Source: Actinomycetota bacterium (lineage in GTDB: Bacteria > Actinomycetota > Actinomycetes > S36-B12). From it: a DNA stretch of 46,035 nucleotides. The notes under the pieces are model-generated. The model saw nothing but the letters and a program-made list of their open reading frames with translations, had not been told where the DNA came from and searched no databases. Below, piece after piece: positions 23,349 to 37,310 of the stretch (position 1 is the stretch's first letter; every line of letters starts with the position of its first letter). Location: contig WLOE01000003.1 in assembly GCA_009699465.1 (NCBI GenBank), forward strand, positions 1 to 46,035, read 5' to 3'. The translations under genes were made by a program, and so were the position numbers.

Positions 23349-23780
23349 ATGGATCCCATTTTTAAGCGTGTAGACCACATCGGCATTGCCGTACCAGACC
23401 TCGACGTAGCAATGAAGTTCTACGAAGAAATGTTCGGGATGAAAGTCATTCACGAAGAAGTGAACGAAGAGCAAGGCGTTCGCGAGTGCATGGTTGCAGT
23501 TGATGGCGGCGGAGCACAGCTTCAGCTCCTTGCCCCAACAGGCCCAGAATCAACCATCGCAAAGTTCATTGATCGCAATGGTCCGGGAATTCAGCAGATG
23601 GCGTACACCGTTGACGATGTGGAAGCTGCGTCTGATGCGCTACGCGCCAAGGGCATTCGCATGTTGTACGACGCACCTCGTCGTGGTACCGGTGGTTCAC
23701 GAATTAACTTCGCGCATCCAAAGGACTGCGGCGGTGTGCTCGTTGAACTGGTCGAGCCTGCCAAGAACGCTGCTCACTAA
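23349..23780 (+). CDS. mce: Methylmalonyl-CoA epimerase
   Basis: VOC-fold protein: FKRVDHIGIAVPDLDVAMKFYEEMFGM, GPGIQQMAYTVDDVEAA, HPKDCGGVLVELVEP. Confidence 0.9.
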   Translation: MDPIFKRVDHIGIAVPDLDVAMKFYEEMFGMKVIHEEVNEEQGVRECMVAVDGGGAQLQLLAPTGPESTIAKFIDRNGPGIQQMAYTVDDVEAASDALRAKGIRMLYDAPRRGTGGSRINFAHPKDCGGVLVELVEPAKNAAH

Positions 23781-23792
23781 CCCCAGCCATAC

Positions 23793-24014
23793 ATGCCCAA
23801 CGAAATCACCACGTTCTTCCAAGAGCACCAAAGTGAAATCGTTGCTGTAGTTATCGGAATGCTCGGAGCACTTGCGCTCTTGGCACTTCTTCGCAAAGCC
23901 ATCAAGCTCTTTGTAGTCCTCGCCATCGGTGCGGCACTTATTGCAGCTTGGTGGCTTTCGCGTACCAATGACGTTGCACAACAATTGCAAGATCTCTTTT
24001 CGTTCATCAATTAG
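23793..24014 (+). CDS. Small single-TM protein of unknown function
   Basis: 73 aa ORF between two co-oriented genes, one long hydrophobic stretch (LGALALLALLRKAIKLFVVLAIGAALIAAWWL). Confidence 0.6.
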   Translation: MPNEITTFFQEHQSEIVAVVIGMLGALALLALLRKAIKLFVVLAIGAALIAAWWLSRTNDVAQQLQDLFSFIN

Positions 24015-24039
24015 ACATGTCCATCTCGTACGATGAGAC

Positions 24040-25887
24040 GTGGCCACTTCCCCGACCTCAGTTGATGTTGCGCGCTTGGGCCCGCCCACCCCTTGGCACC
24101 TTGATCGCGGTCGCGCCTCTGGCGAAATGGGCTACCTCCCAGGCTTAGACGGCATCCGAGCCATTGCAGTTCTCGGCGTCTTGCTTTACCACGCAGATCT
24201 TGGCTTCTTGCCTGGCGGATTTCTCGGCGTCGACGTCTTTTTCGTGCTCAGTGGTTTCTTGATCACCACGTTGTTACTCGAACAATTTGAGCGCACTGGT
24301 CGGATTAACTTCAAGGCTTTCTACATCGGTCGTGTACGCAGGCTCTTTCCAGCACTCATCGCGCTGCTCCTTGTTATTGCGATTGCATGCATATTTATCT
24401 ATCAGGATGCGGCCCACAAAACAGCAAGCGACATCATCGCTTCTGCGTTTTATGTAAATAACTGGTGGTACATCGTCGCCGACACTTCATATTTCGATTT
24501 TCTCGCCCGTCCACCGCTGCTGAAACATTTGTGGTCTTTGGCAGTTGAGGAACAGTTCTATTTCGTATGGCCAATCGTTGCATTCACGTTGATGCGTATC
24601 TGGCGCCGTCGCGGTGTCCTAGTCGCTTCACTGATGCTCGCAACGCTTTCCACCGCATGGATGCTTTACCTTACGTTGCAACACGGCTATCCAGAACTTG
24701 CTGATCCAAGCCGCGTTTATTTTGGTACGGATTCCCACGCCATGGGCCTCCTGATGGGTGCGGCACTGGCTAGCGTGTGGCGCCCTGGAATGGCTCGCGC
24801 AGTCGTCAATCGCACGACTCGTGATGGACTCACGGCAATCGGCCTCACAACCCTTGCCTCACTCCTCGCGTTCTATTTCTACGTCGGTGAGTACACGCCT
24901 TGGCTGTATCGCGGTGGATTTCTCGTTCTCGCGATCCTTGTTGGACTTCTCATTGTGATTGCAAGTCATCCCGCAACAAATTTTGGACGCGCGCTAGGAA
25001 CTCAACCCTGGCGATACATCGGTCAGCGCTCATATGGGTTGTACCTATGGCATTGGCCGATCTTCGCTGTCACCCGACCAGAGGTTGATACTTCACTCAC
25101 AGGGTTTTGGCTCCTCGCACTTCGCCTCGTACTCACTTTTACTGTGGCTGAAATCAGTTATCGCTTCCTTGAAATGCCAATTCGACGTGGCGTTCTTGGA
25201 GGCGCACTCAGGAAACTCAAGAGCAAAGATGCGCACGTGCGCAAACACACAAGAATTCAGGTGATCACTTCTGTCGCTGTCACCTTGCTGCTGTTGGCAG
25301 GCTTAGGCTTCGCATTTGCCAACACGGCTATCAATACGAAGCCGGCCGCCGACGTCGTCGCTGCGATTGGCAAGGAAAAACGAGTTCGCCTCGATGGAGT
25401 CATCAATCCAACGATTACAGGTATTGGTGATTCAGTGATGCTTGGCGCTCGGCCAGTGCTTCGCAAGGAGCTCCCTGGTATTGCCATTGATGCTGCAGTC
25501 TCTCGATTCCCTGGAGGGTTCTTGGGACCCATGCGCAGATATGAAAGTAAAGGGATGCTCGCGCCCGCGGTCGTTATTCACGCGGGAACAAACGGCACAC
25601 TTACTGAATCCATGACACGAACTCTTCTCAATATCGTAAAGAAACATCCACGAGTGGTGTTGATTAACGACAACGTGCCTCGCAGCTGGCGCGATTCCAA
25701 TAATGACTCAATCGCGCGCGTGGCGCCTGAATTCCCCAATGTCGTGGTTGTCGACTGGCGAAAGGCATCGCTGCACCATCCGGAATATTTCGTGTCAGAC
25801 CGTGTGCATCTCACTCAAAAGGGTGCCCGTGCATATGCAGCATTAATAAGGCAGGCTCTCGCGGCGCCACTTGGCACAACAAACTAA
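24040..25887 (+). CDS. Acyltransferase family 3 protein with C-terminal SGNH-type domain (OatA-like), GTG start
   Basis: LPGLDGIRAIAVLGVLLYHADLGFLPGGFLGVDVFFVLSGFLITTLLL; C-terminal GIGDSVMLGARP and SDRVHLTQKGARAYA. Confidence 0.9.
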   Translation: MATSPTSVDVARLGPPTPWHLDRGRASGEMGYLPGLDGIRAIAVLGVLLYHADLGFLPGGFLGVDVFFVLSGFLITTLLLEQFERTGRINFKAFYIGRVRRLFPALIALLLVIAIACIFIYQDAAHKTASDIIASAFYVNNWWYIVADTSYFDFLARPPLLKHLWSLAVEEQFYFVWPIVAFTLMRIWRRRGVLVASLMLATLSTAWMLYLTLQHGYPELADPSRVYFGTDSHAMGLLMGAALASVWRPGMARAVVNRTTRDGLTAIGLTTLASLLAFYFYVGEYTPWLYRGGFLVLAILVGLLIVIASHPATNFGRALGTQPWRYIGQRSYGLYLWHWPIFAVTRPEVDTSLTGFWLLALRLVLTFTVAEISYRFLEMPIRRGVLGGALRKLKSKDAHVRKHTRIQVITSVAVTLLLLAGLGFAFANTAINTKPAADVVAAIGKEKRVRLDGVINPTITGIGDSVMLGARPVLRKELPGIAIDAAVSRFPGGFLGPMRRYESKGMLAPAVVIHAGTNGTLTESMTRTLLNIVKKHPRVVLINDNVPRSWRDSNNDSIARVAPEFPNVVVVDWRKASLHHPEYFVSDRVHLTQKGARAYAALIRQALAAPLGTTN

Positions 25888-26633
25888 AGATCGCTCCAGC
25901 GTTCCATTGGACCATCCCATTCCAACGGTAATGGTGAAAATTCCGGAGCAACTCGCGCCACAATTTCATTGAGCACGACGCGCACTGACTTCTCACCCAC
26001 CCATAAGTGCCCTGCACCTGGAACACCTACGACCTCGGCTTGCGGAATGCGCGAGAATCTGACAGTTGCTTCGGCCGGCTGCAGGTAGTCATCATTTTCA
26101 GGGACCAGCGCAGTGAGTGGTAGATCAGAACTGGCCCAACGATCAAGATCTGACATTTCAGAAAAGCGCAGCGGTGGTGAAAGCAAAATAGCGCCGCGTA
26201 ACCCTTGATCGGTTTGACCATTGATGGCATGTTTCAAAATCACATCTGTACCAAATGACCACCCCAATACCCAAGGAATTGGTAGCCCTTGATCGCGTAC
26301 GAACCTCAAGGCCGCCGCAAGATCCAAACCTTCAGCATTTCCTTCGTCAAAGGCGCCTTCGCTGGTGCCGCGCGGACTCGAGGTACCACGAGTGTTAAAC
26401 CTCAACACCGCAATATTGGCAAGTGCGGGTAGCCGCCAAGCCATCTTGCGCAGCACGTGGCTGTCCATGAAACCGCCTGCGGTAGGCAGTGGATGGCAAC
26501 ACACGATTGTTGCGGTTGGTTCACTATCGATGGGAACCGCGAGCTCACCCACGAGTATTAACCCATCATTTGTGCGCAAGGTGATGGGTTCACGGCGAGC
26601 AGGCAGCACAGAATTGGCAACGATTTCCGGCAT
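25884..26633 (-). CDS. Alpha/beta hydrolase
   Basis: CCHPLPTAGGFMDSHVLRKMAWRL, VLGWSFGTDVIL nucleophile elbow, GAGHLWVGE catalytic His. Confidence 0.82.
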   Translation of the reverse strand: MPEIVANSVLPARREPITLRTNDGLILVGELAVPIDSEPTATIVCCHPLPTAGGFMDSHVLRKMAWRLPALANIAVLRFNTRGTSSPRGTSEGAFDEGNAEGLDLAAALRFVRDQGLPIPWVLGWSFGTDVILKHAINGQTDQGLRGAILLSPPLRFSEMSDLDRWASSDLPLTALVPENDDYLQPAEATVRFSRIPQAEVVGVPGAGHLWVGEKSVRVVLNEIVARVAPEFSPLPLEWDGPMERWSDL

Positions 26634-26643
26634 CTACTGTTCC

Positions 26644-26928
26644 TTAACGACGAGGTCCACGATGATGACGAGCTGCCCAACATGGCTTATGCCAATGACG
26701 TCGCGCATCAACGCCACCGAGACCTTGCGCTGGGTAGGCAACGACATGTGGAGTAGCTGGACGAATCTCATGGTCACAACCTGGGCATCGATAGGTCTTC
26801 GTCGCTGCCGAGCCAGTGACGGTTTGTACCACCCACTCTTCGCCATGAAAGTTTTCTACATCGCGGTAAGTGAAAAAGGCTGGACGATCAGCATTGCGCT
26901 CAGGTTCTCGACGATGTTTGCGGCCCAT
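26644..26928 (-). CDS. Conserved small protein with Cys/His zinc-ligand pattern, unknown function
   Basis: 94 aa; YRCPGCDHEIRPATPH ... HWHKPCWAAR (CxxC ... HxxC); immediately downstream of nucS on the same strand. Confidence 0.7.
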   Translation of the reverse strand: MGRKHRREPERNADRPAFFTYRDVENFHGEEWVVQTVTGSAATKTYRCPGCDHEIRPATPHVVAYPAQGLGGVDARRHWHKPCWAARHHRGPRR

Positions 26929-26930
26929 AT

Positions 26931-27611
26931 CTAGAACAATCGCAAACTTGGATCTGCAGTTCCCTTGAGCGCTTCGTAATCAAGGACTACACAACGAATA
27001 CCACGATCTTCGGCAAGGGTGCGCGCTTGTGGCTTAATCTCTTGTGCCGCAAACACTCCACTCACAGGGGCAAGCAACGGATCTCTGTTCAACAGCTCAA
27101 GATAACGGGTTAACTGCTCCACACCATCGATTTCGCCACGGCGCTTGATCTCTACGGCCACTGATCCACCATGAGCGTTCCTGCACATGAGATCTACGGG
27201 GCCAATCGCTGTAGGGAATTCACGCCGCACGAGCGTCCAATCATCGCCAAGTACGTTCACATGCGTGGCGAGCAAGGCTTGCAAGTGTGCTTCAACGCCA
27301 TCTTTTTGTAGCCCTGGGTCGACCCCAAGCTCATGAGCAGAGTCATGTTGCACTTCATGAATCGTGATGCGCAGTTGTTCGCCGGCCTTATTCTCCACGA
27401 TCCACAGCGCGTGATCAGCCTGCCCTTCTGCATCTTTTTCTCTCAAAGAACAGGGTGGACTCATCCAGTTAAGAGGCTTATAGGAGCCGCCATCTGAGTG
27501 AATCAACACCGACCCATCTGCCTTCACCATAATGACGCGCTGAGCAGCTGGAAGGTGCGCGGTAAGTCGCCCGACATAGTCGACGGAACAGTTTGCTACC
27601 AAGATTCGCAC
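26931..27611 (-). CDS. nucS: Endonuclease NucS (EndoMS), GTG start
   Basis: [54 protein letters not shown]; nuclease motif [24 protein letters not shown]-terminus ...SLRLF. Confidence 0.94.
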   Translation of the reverse strand: MRILVANCSVDYVGRLTAHLPAAQRVIMVKADGSVLIHSDGGSYKPLNWMSPPCSLREKDAEGQADHALWIVENKAGEQLRITIHEVQHDSAHELGVDPGLQKDGVEAHLQALLATHVNVLGDDWTLVRREFPTAIGPVDLMCRNAHGGSVAVEIKRRGEIDGVEQLTRYLELLNRDPLLAPVSGVFAAQEIKPQARTLAEDRGIRCVVLDYEALKGTADPSLRLF

Positions 27612-27706
27612 CTCGTAACCGTACCGATGTTGCGATACGAAATTGGGAGGTGCACCATTGGCGTGTGCCCGCATGGAGAGCCTTTTCCTTTGCCTACGGT
27701 CCGATC

Positions 27707-27988
27707 ATGGCCTTAATAGGTATTGGTGTTTTTGCCTTCATCCTGAAGTGGGCCTTTTCCCGCGGATCCTCGGTGATTGCCGCCCCACCAAAACCTGGAG
27801 CCAGCGACGAGTACGGACTTCTCGTCGTTGCATCGATTCCCAGTACCTACATTGAAGGCGAGATACAACGGCGCACACTGGAAGCCGCTGGGCTGCGAGC
27901 CAACCTCGCCAACACCCTTGATGGCCCTCGCGTGATGGTGTGGCCTACCGATCTCGAACAGGCGCTTGCGCTCCTGAAGAAGGATTAG
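27707..27988 (+). CDS. Small protein with N-terminal TM and DUF2007-like region
   Basis: [17 protein letters not shown]..., [56 protein letters not shown] 27707 preferred over the ORF start inside the nucS region. Confidence 0.7.
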   Translation: MALIGIGVFAFILKWAFSRGSSVIAAPPKPGASDEYGLLVVASIPSTYIEGEIQRRTLEAAGLRANLANTLDGPRVMVWPTDLEQALALLKKD

Positions 27989-29253
27989 CCCACTTCTTCA
28001 AGACGCGTGATCTGTGCTCCTAGGCGCACAAGGTCGGGTACAAATCCCGAATACCCGCGATCAATATGGGAGACCCCATAGACCGTGGTAGTGCCATCCG
28101 CCACGAGCCCAGCAAGTACTAATCCTGCGCCAGCGCGAATATCCGTAGCTTCAACCGGGGCACCAGAGAGAGCGAGGCGACCTCGCACCAAGGCGTGATG
28201 CCCATCAGTGCGGACATCAGCTCCCAATCGAGCCAACTCTTGCACGAATCTGAATCGAGCTTCAAAAAGATTCTCCGTGACGAGTGCGGCCCCATCGGCT
28301 ATGGCATTGAGCGCGATGAACTGGGGTTGTAAATCAGTTGGAAAACCCGGATAAGGAAGTGTGACGATGTCCACCGCCTTTGGGCGTTGGTCCATCACTA
28401 CTCGAAATCCATCTTCAACTTCCGTTACAACCGCGCCCGCTATGACAAGCTTTTCTAGCGCGATTTGTAAATGTTCTACCTTCGCGTTGTGAATAGTGAT
28501 GTCACCTTGTGTGATGACCGCAGCAACGGCCCACGTGCCGGCCACAATTCGATCAGGAACAGTTCGGTGCGTCACCGGATGTAATTCTTCAACGCCTTCA
28601 ATTGTCAGAGTGGATGAACCAACACCAGCAATACGGGCACCCATTTCATTGAGCATCCTGCAGATATCCACGATTTCAGGTTCGCGTGCAACATTGTCAA
28701 TCACCGTGGTGCCATCAGCGGTGACTGCCGCCATCAGGATGGTTTCGGTAGCGCCCACACTTGGAAAGTCAAGATAGACAGATTCGCCTCGAAGTCGCTT
28801 CTCGGTGGAAGCTATGAGGTAACCATGTTCATTAACTGCTCGGGCACCGAGCTTGATCAGTCCGTCGACATGCATGTCTAGACCGCGAGAACCAATGTTG
28901 TCGCCACCGGGAAGCGCCACTTCTGCCGCACCACAGCGTGCAAGCAACGGCCCAAGCACACAGATCGATGCACGCATGCGTCGGACAAGGTCGTAATCAG
29001 CGCGATGGTCAAGAATTGCAGGAACCGTGATCGCGACGACTCCCCCCACCTGATCGTGGGTGACCTCACAACCAAGCCGGCGGAGTAACTCAGCCATAAT
29101 CTCCACATCCAGGATGTCTGGGACATCGAGCAACGTGGTGGTGCCTTCAGCCAGCAAAGCTGCAGCCATGAGTTTCAGTACGGAGTTCTTGGCTCCGGTA
29201 ACGCGAACCTCACCGACCAGTCGACTGCCGCCGACCACACTGAGAAGTTCCAC
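27985..29253 (-). CDS. murA: UDP-N-acetylglucosamine 1-carboxyvinyltransferase, GTG start
   Basis: [88 protein letters not shown]. Confidence 0.96.
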   Translation of the reverse strand: MELLSVVGGSRLVGEVRVTGAKNSVLKLMAAALLAEGTTTLLDVPDILDVEIMAELLRRLGCEVTHDQVGGVVAITVPAILDHRADYDLVRRMRASICVLGPLLARCGAAEVALPGGDNIGSRGLDMHVDGLIKLGARAVNEHGYLIASTEKRLRGESVYLDFPSVGATETILMAAVTADGTTVIDNVAREPEIVDICRMLNEMGARIAGVGSSTLTIEGVEELHPVTHRTVPDRIVAGTWAVAAVITQGDITIHNAKVEHLQIALEKLVIAGAVVTEVEDGFRVVMDQRPKAVDIVTLPYPGFPTDLQPQFIALNAIADGAALVTENLFEARFRFVQELARLGADVRTDGHHALVRGRLALSGAPVEATDIRAGAGLVLAGLVADGTTTVYGVSHIDRGYSGFVPDLVRLGAQITRLEEVG

Positions 29254-29281
29254 GCCTTTATCGTAGGAGTAAGGTCAGAAC

Positions 29282-29875
29282 ATGGTGAATTTGACGCGTA
29301 TCTATACCCGCACCGGCGACGACGGCACAACTTCATTGGGCGATATGAGTCGCACCGGCAAGAATGATCCTCGACTGAAGGCCTACGCCGATGTCGATGA
29401 AGCCAACTGCGCCATCGGTGTGGTGCTTGCGATGAAAGCACTGCCGCAGGATGTCACGAGCCTGCTCGTTCGCGTGCAAAATGACCTCTTCGATGTAGGC
29501 GCAGACCTGTGTACGCCAGTAGTCGACAATCCCCCTCATGAGCCACTGAGAGTGACACAGCCATACATCGATTACCTCGAGCGTGCTTGTGATGACTACA
29601 ACGGCAAACTTGATCCACTGCGATCCTTTGTGCTGCCCGGCGGCACAGCGGCAGCAGCGCAACTGCATGTAGCCCGCACCGTGGTACGACGCGCTGAGCG
29701 AACGACATGGGCAGCACTGGATACGTACCACGGCGGCATGAACCCACTCACCGCTACCTATTTGAATCGCCTCAGCGATCTGTTGTTTATCTTGTCGCGT
29801 CTGGCAAACAAAGATGACGGTGGCGATGTGCTGTGGGTACCTGGCGCTAATCGCTCAACCCCAACAGACAAATAA
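29282..29875 (+). CDS. PduO-type ATP:cob(I)alamin adenosyltransferase
   Basis: RIYTRTGDDGTTSLGDMSRTGKNDPRLKAYADVDEANCAIG, FVLPGGTAAAAQLHVARTVVRRAER, YLNRLSDLLFILSR. Confidence 0.93.
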   Translation: MVNLTRIYTRTGDDGTTSLGDMSRTGKNDPRLKAYADVDEANCAIGVVLAMKALPQDVTSLLVRVQNDLFDVGADLCTPVVDNPPHEPLRVTQPYIDYLERACDDYNGKLDPLRSFVLPGGTAAAAQLHVARTVVRRAERTTWAALDTYHGGMNPLTATYLNRLSDLLFILSRLANKDDGGDVLWVPGANRSTPTDK

Positions 29876-29913
29876 GAAAGGGACCCAGAAATCTCTGGGC
29901 CCCTTTCTTTATA
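29874..29913. terminator. Bidirectional intrinsic terminator between convergent adenosyltransferase and atpC genes
   Basis: 16-bp stem with one mismatch (29874-29889 / 29894-29909), A-rich left and T-rich right flank. Confidence 0.75.
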
Positions 29914-29921
29914 GATATGTA

Positions 29922-30314
29922 CTAGCGTGCAGCACTCGCAAGGCCAGCGACCGAGATGCGGGTTTCCGCACGACGGATGGCTGCATCATCTGGTTCAACA
30001 GTGGCGGCCTGAGCACGAGCAAGAGCAGCCTTCGCGCGCTCCAAGTTAATGTCTTGCGCCAACTCAGCAACTTCAGCAATGACATTGATCGCATTGCCAG
30101 AAACGGAGAAGAAGCCACCATGAATTGCCACAAGCATCTTTGACCCATCGGTCTTTTCAATGCGAAGTGGACCTTCAACGAGGAGGGCAAGCACTGGCTC
30201 ATGGCCAGCGAGAATGCCGATCTCGCCTTCAGGGGTCTTAGCAACGACCGACTTCGCTTCACCGCTCCAAAGAGCGCGCTCAGCCGAAACGATGCTGACG
30301 GTCAGATCTGCCAT
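29922..30314 (-). CDS. atpC: ATP synthase F1 subunit epsilon
   Basis: MADLTVSIVSAERALWSGEAKSVVAKTPEGEIGILAGHEPVLALL; end of atp operon. Confidence 0.95.
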   Translation of the reverse strand: MADLTVSIVSAERALWSGEAKSVVAKTPEGEIGILAGHEPVLALLVEGPLRIEKTDGSKMLVAIHGGFFSVSGNAINVIAEVAELAQDINLERAKAALARAQAATVEPDDAAIRRAETRISVAGLASAAR

Positions 30315-30317
30315 GAC

Positions 30318-32677
<2,360 letters not shown>

Positions 32678-32682
32678 GTGTA

Positions 32683-34317
32683 TTAGCCCCGAACGGTCCG
32701 AGTGACCGTGGCGTGATCGATTTCTTCATCAGCTACTGCGCGCACTGGCTCGTCGTTAACGAGCAAGTGACCTGCAGTGGTGGTGAACTGCTTCTTGAAG
32801 TCAGCGATCGCTGTTTCGAGAACTGAAACCGAATCATCGGAAAGATCCGTAGTGGTGCGAATCGCATCAAACACTGCTGGCTTGGTGCGCTCCACAAAGC
32901 TCAAGAACTCTGAGTCGAAACGACGGATGTCTTCAACAGGGACATCGTCGAGACGGCCGGTGGTACCTGCCCACACGGACACAACTTCGCGTTCCATCGA
33001 TTGTGGTGCGTACTGAGGCTGCTTCAATAACTCAACCAAACGTGCACCACGCTCAAGCTGAGCCTTTGATGCTGCGTCAAGGTCTGAGCCGAAGGCTGCG
33101 AAGGCTTCGAGCTCACGGAACTGAGCAAGATCAAGACGCAAACGTCCAGCAACCTTCTTCATTGCCTTGGTCTGTGCCGAACCACCCACGCGGGAAACCG
33201 AGATACCCACGTTGATTGCTGGGCGAACGCCTGAGTTGAACAGATCTGACTCGAGGAAGCACTGACCGTCGGTGATCGAAATAACGTTGGTCGGAATGTA
33301 AGCCGACACGTCGTTTGCCTTGGTTTCGATGATTGGCAAGCCAGTCATCGAACCGCCACCGAGCTCATCGCTGAGCTTTGCGCAGCGCTCGAGGAGACGT
33401 GAGTGCAAGTAGAAGACGTCGCCTGGGTAGGCCTCGCGGCCTGGTGGACGACGAAGGAGCAATGAAACTGCGCGGTAGGCCTCTGCTTGCTTTGACAGAT
33501 CGTCAAACACAATGAGGACGTTCTTGCCCTGGTACATCCAGTGCTGGCCAATGGCCGAACCGGTGTAGGGAGCCAAGTACTTGAAGCCTGCTGGGTCAGA
33601 TGCGGGTGAGGCAACAATCGTGGTGTATTCCAAAGCGCCGTATTCCTCAAGCACACCCTTCACCGAAGCGATAGTTGAGCCCTTCTGGCCGATGGCGACG
33701 TAGACGCAGCGAACCTGCTTCTTTGGATCGCCAGATAGCCAGTTTTCGCGCTGATTCAAGATGGTGTCGAGGCAGACCGCGGTCTTACCGGTCTGGCGGT
33801 CACCGATCACGAGCTGGCGCTGGCCACGACCGATAGCGGTCATTGCGTCAATTGCCTTGATGCCGGTGAGGAGTGGTTCCTTTACTGGCTGGCGCTGGAC
33901 CACGGTTGGTGCCTGTACTTCGAGGGCACGACGGCCTTCAGCAGCAATTGGACCAAGGCCATCGATTGGTGCGCCAAGTGGATCTACCACGCGGCCCATG
34001 AAGGCATCGCCGATTGGCACGGAAAGCACTTCGCCGGTGCGACGCACGGCTTGGCCTTCTTCCACCTTTGAACCATCGCCAAGGAGCACGACGCCGATTT
34101 CGCGGACATCGAGGTTGAGTGCCAGGCCAAGAAGGCCACCCTCAAACTCCAACAGTTCGTTGGTCATTGCTGAGTGGAGACCCTCCACACGTGCAATGCC
34201 GTCACCGGTTTCGATGACGCGACCAACTTCTTCTCGGGCGGTTGCGGGCGAGTACGCCGCGACGTTCCGCTCGATCGCATCCCGGATTTCTTCCGGCCGG
34301 ATCGTCAGCTCCGTCAT
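32683..34317 (-). CDS. atpA: ATP synthase F1 subunit alpha
   Basis: [51 protein letters not shown]; start at [11 protein letters not shown] (34317). Confidence 0.97.
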   Translation of the reverse strand: MTELTIRPEEIRDAIERNVAAYSPATAREEVGRVIETGDGIARVEGLHSAMTNELLEFEGGLLGLALNLDVREIGVVLLGDGSKVEEGQAVRRTGEVLSVPIGDAFMGRVVDPLGAPIDGLGPIAAEGRRALEVQAPTVVQRQPVKEPLLTGIKAIDAMTAIGRGQRQLVIGDRQTGKTAVCLDTILNQRENWLSGDPKKQVRCVYVAIGQKGSTIASVKGVLEEYGALEYTTIVASPASDPAGFKYLAPYTGSAIGQHWMYQGKNVLIVFDDLSKQAEAYRAVSLLLRRPPGREAYPGDVFYLHSRLLERCAKLSDELGGGSMTGLPIIETKANDVSAYIPTNVISITDGQCFLESDLFNSGVRPAINVGISVSRVGGSAQTKAMKKVAGRLRLDLAQFRELEAFAAFGSDLDAASKAQLERGARLVELLKQPQYAPQSMEREVVSVWAGTTGRLDDVPVEDIRRFDSEFLSFVERTKPAVFDAIRTTTDLSDDSVSVLETAIADFKKQFTTTAGHLLVNDEPVRAVADEEIDHATVTRTVRG

Positions 34318-34384
34318 GGTGACCTTTCTTTCTCGCACCCACATCTACGTGGGACGCGCCTTGGACTGCTGGGTGTTTGGTCTG

Positions 34385-35194
34385 TTAACCGAGAACGACT
34401 CGGCGGGCTTGCTCTAACTTGGCGGCGACAGTGCCATCGATGACTTCATCGCCAACCTTGACGTACACGCCGCCGAGGACACTTTCATCCACAGCAACGT
34501 TGAGGCGAACTGTCGTGCCCTTCAAGCGGCTCAACACATCGGCAAGGCGACGTGATTGATCTGCATCAAGGGGACGAGCAACCCGAACCTCGGCAACCAC
34601 ACGCTCGCGTTGACGAGCAGCAAGGTCGCAAAGATGTTCGATTACTGAATCAAGGCGTCGACCGTGGAGATTTCCCACGATAAACGCCAATACTGATTCA
34701 GTTGCGGCAGTGCCACGGCCTGCAAGCAGGTCGCGAACAATTGCTGCTTTTGAGGCGGCTGTTGTTGCTGGATTCGTGAGCGCCATTTGCAGGTCAGAAG
34801 ACTCATCGATTGCGCGCCCGAAGAGGAAAATTTCTTCTTCGGTGGCATCGAGTTGCCCATTGGCATCTGCAACAGCAAATGCGGCCTGGCAACCGAGTTC
34901 CTCAAGTGCAAGCACAAGGTCTTGATCTGTTGACCAACGGTCAGCAACGACATCAGCAACGACATCAGTAGCCAGCGCGCTCACACGAGATCCAAAGACT
35001 TCACGAGCAAGGGCATCACGGGCTTGCACTGATTGACCTGAGTCAGCCAATGCATTGCGTAATTGCTTCTCACGGCCAAGGAGGTCAGCAACAGAAAACA
35101 ACTCTGCAGCCAAGCTCTCAAAGCCCGCGCTTGCGCGACGGGCCTCAAGGGCTGTTCCTTGGTGGGTAAGCGAACCCCGGCTAGCTCCAAGCAT
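34385..35194 (-). CDS. atpH: ATP synthase F1 subunit delta
   Basis: Position between atpF and atpA; C-terminal VDESVLGGVYVKVGDEVIDGTVAAKLEQAR. Confidence 0.94.
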   Translation of the reverse strand: MLGASRGSLTHQGTALEARRASAGFESLAAELFSVADLLGREKQLRNALADSGQSVQARDALAREVFGSRVSALATDVVADVVADRWSTDQDLVLALEELGCQAAFAVADANGQLDATEEEIFLFGRAIDESSDLQMALTNPATTAASKAAIVRDLLAGRGTAATESVLAFIVGNLHGRRLDSVIEHLCDLAARQRERVVAEVRVARPLDADQSRRLADVLSRLKGTTVRLNVAVDESVLGGVYVKVGDEVIDGTVAAKLEQARRVVLG

Positions 35195-35754
35195 CAGCGC
35201 GCCACCTGCTGATCAAGATCGTTGATGAAGTCTTCAACGGTTTGGCGAACGCGAGCATCATCGGTGAGCGAAACGCCCACGACCTTGCCAGCCAAACCGA
35301 CAGCGAGTTCGCCAACTTGGCGGGTGAGTGAAGCAGTGGCTTGTGCACGGTCTGCAGCAAGCTGTGCCTCCGCAGCAGTCGTAACCGCTTGAGCAGCAAC
35401 ACGGGCCTCATTGCGAGCTTCCTCAATGATGGCCGTGCGGTCAGCCTGCGCCTGCGTGCGAATTGCCGAAGCTTCTTCGCGTGCAGCTGCGAGCTGTGCC
35501 TTGTATTCCTCAAGCACCTGCTGTGCCTCGGCCTGTGCAGCTTCTGCACGACCGATGCCACCCTCAATGGTGTTGGTGCGCTCGTCGAGCGTCTTCTTAA
35601 TCGCAGGGAGTGCCAACTTGCCCAGCACACCGAACACGACGAAGAAAGCGATCAAACCGATGATTAATTCATCGATCGGCACCGAGAGCACAGAAGGCAT
35701 TTCTTCTGCGCCACCCGAGGCGATGACCGCCACCGAAGCAAAAAGGTTTGTCAC
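35194..35754 (-). CDS. atpF: ATP synthase Fo subunit b
   Basis: N-terminal TM and long Ala/Glu/Arg helix; position in operon. Confidence 0.94.
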   Translation of the reverse strand: MTNLFASVAVIASGGAEEMPSVLSVPIDELIIGLIAFFVVFGVLGKLALPAIKKTLDERTNTIEGGIGRAEAAQAEAQQVLEEYKAQLAAAREEASAIRTQAQADRTAIIEEARNEARVAAQAVTTAAEAQLAADRAQATASLTRQVGELAVGLAGKVVGVSLTDDARVRQTVEDFINDLDQQVAR

Positions 35755-35803
35755 GGGGTGACCCCTTCAGGTTTACACCTGCATTGCTGCAGGTTTGCGA
35801 GGA

Positions 35804-36932
<1,129 letters not shown>

Positions 36933-36953
36933 CGGAATCCTCCAGGTACATCA

Positions 36954-37310
36954 TCACGATGACGAGTCATTCGTGCGATTGGTATAACGCTTGTGTTCTT
37001 TTGCTAGTCCACTAAAGATCAAGACGTATGACAGTGCCAGGCCAATCATTGCCCCGACAGCCATCAGAATTGCCTGATGCCCGATCCACAACGACAGCAA
37101 CCAGCCCAGGCCGGTGTAGCAAATCAAACCGGCACCAATACGACTGGTGATTGTCCAAGCAGAGTCAGCCAACTCTCGCGAATCTTCCAACGAGACAGAC
37201 TGTTTTCCAGCGGGTGAACCGTACCACCCTGAGCGGGGTGGGAACCGCCGAGGTGCGGCAGTTAGTTTCGCCACATCATCGGCGCCTTGGAAGTGCGCAG
37301 GCGTGCTCAT
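36954..37310 (-). CDS. Two-TM AtpZ/AtpI-like protein upstream of atpB
   Basis: SAWTITSRIGAGLICYTGLGWLLSLWIGHQAILMAVGAMIGLALSYVLIF; operon position. Confidence 0.65.
   Translation of the reverse strand: MSTPAHFQGADDVAKLTAAPRRFPPRSGWYGSPAGKQSVSLEDSRELADSAWTITSRIGAGLICYTGLGWLLSLWIGHQAILMAVGAMIGLALSYVLIFSGLAKEHKRYTNRTNDSSS

Noticed and set aside
27593-27706. N-terminal extension of the DUF2007-like ORF overlapping the nucS start
   Set aside because: ATG 27707 gives a short TM-start protein; the upstream part is antisense to the nucS 5' end and lacks expected features.
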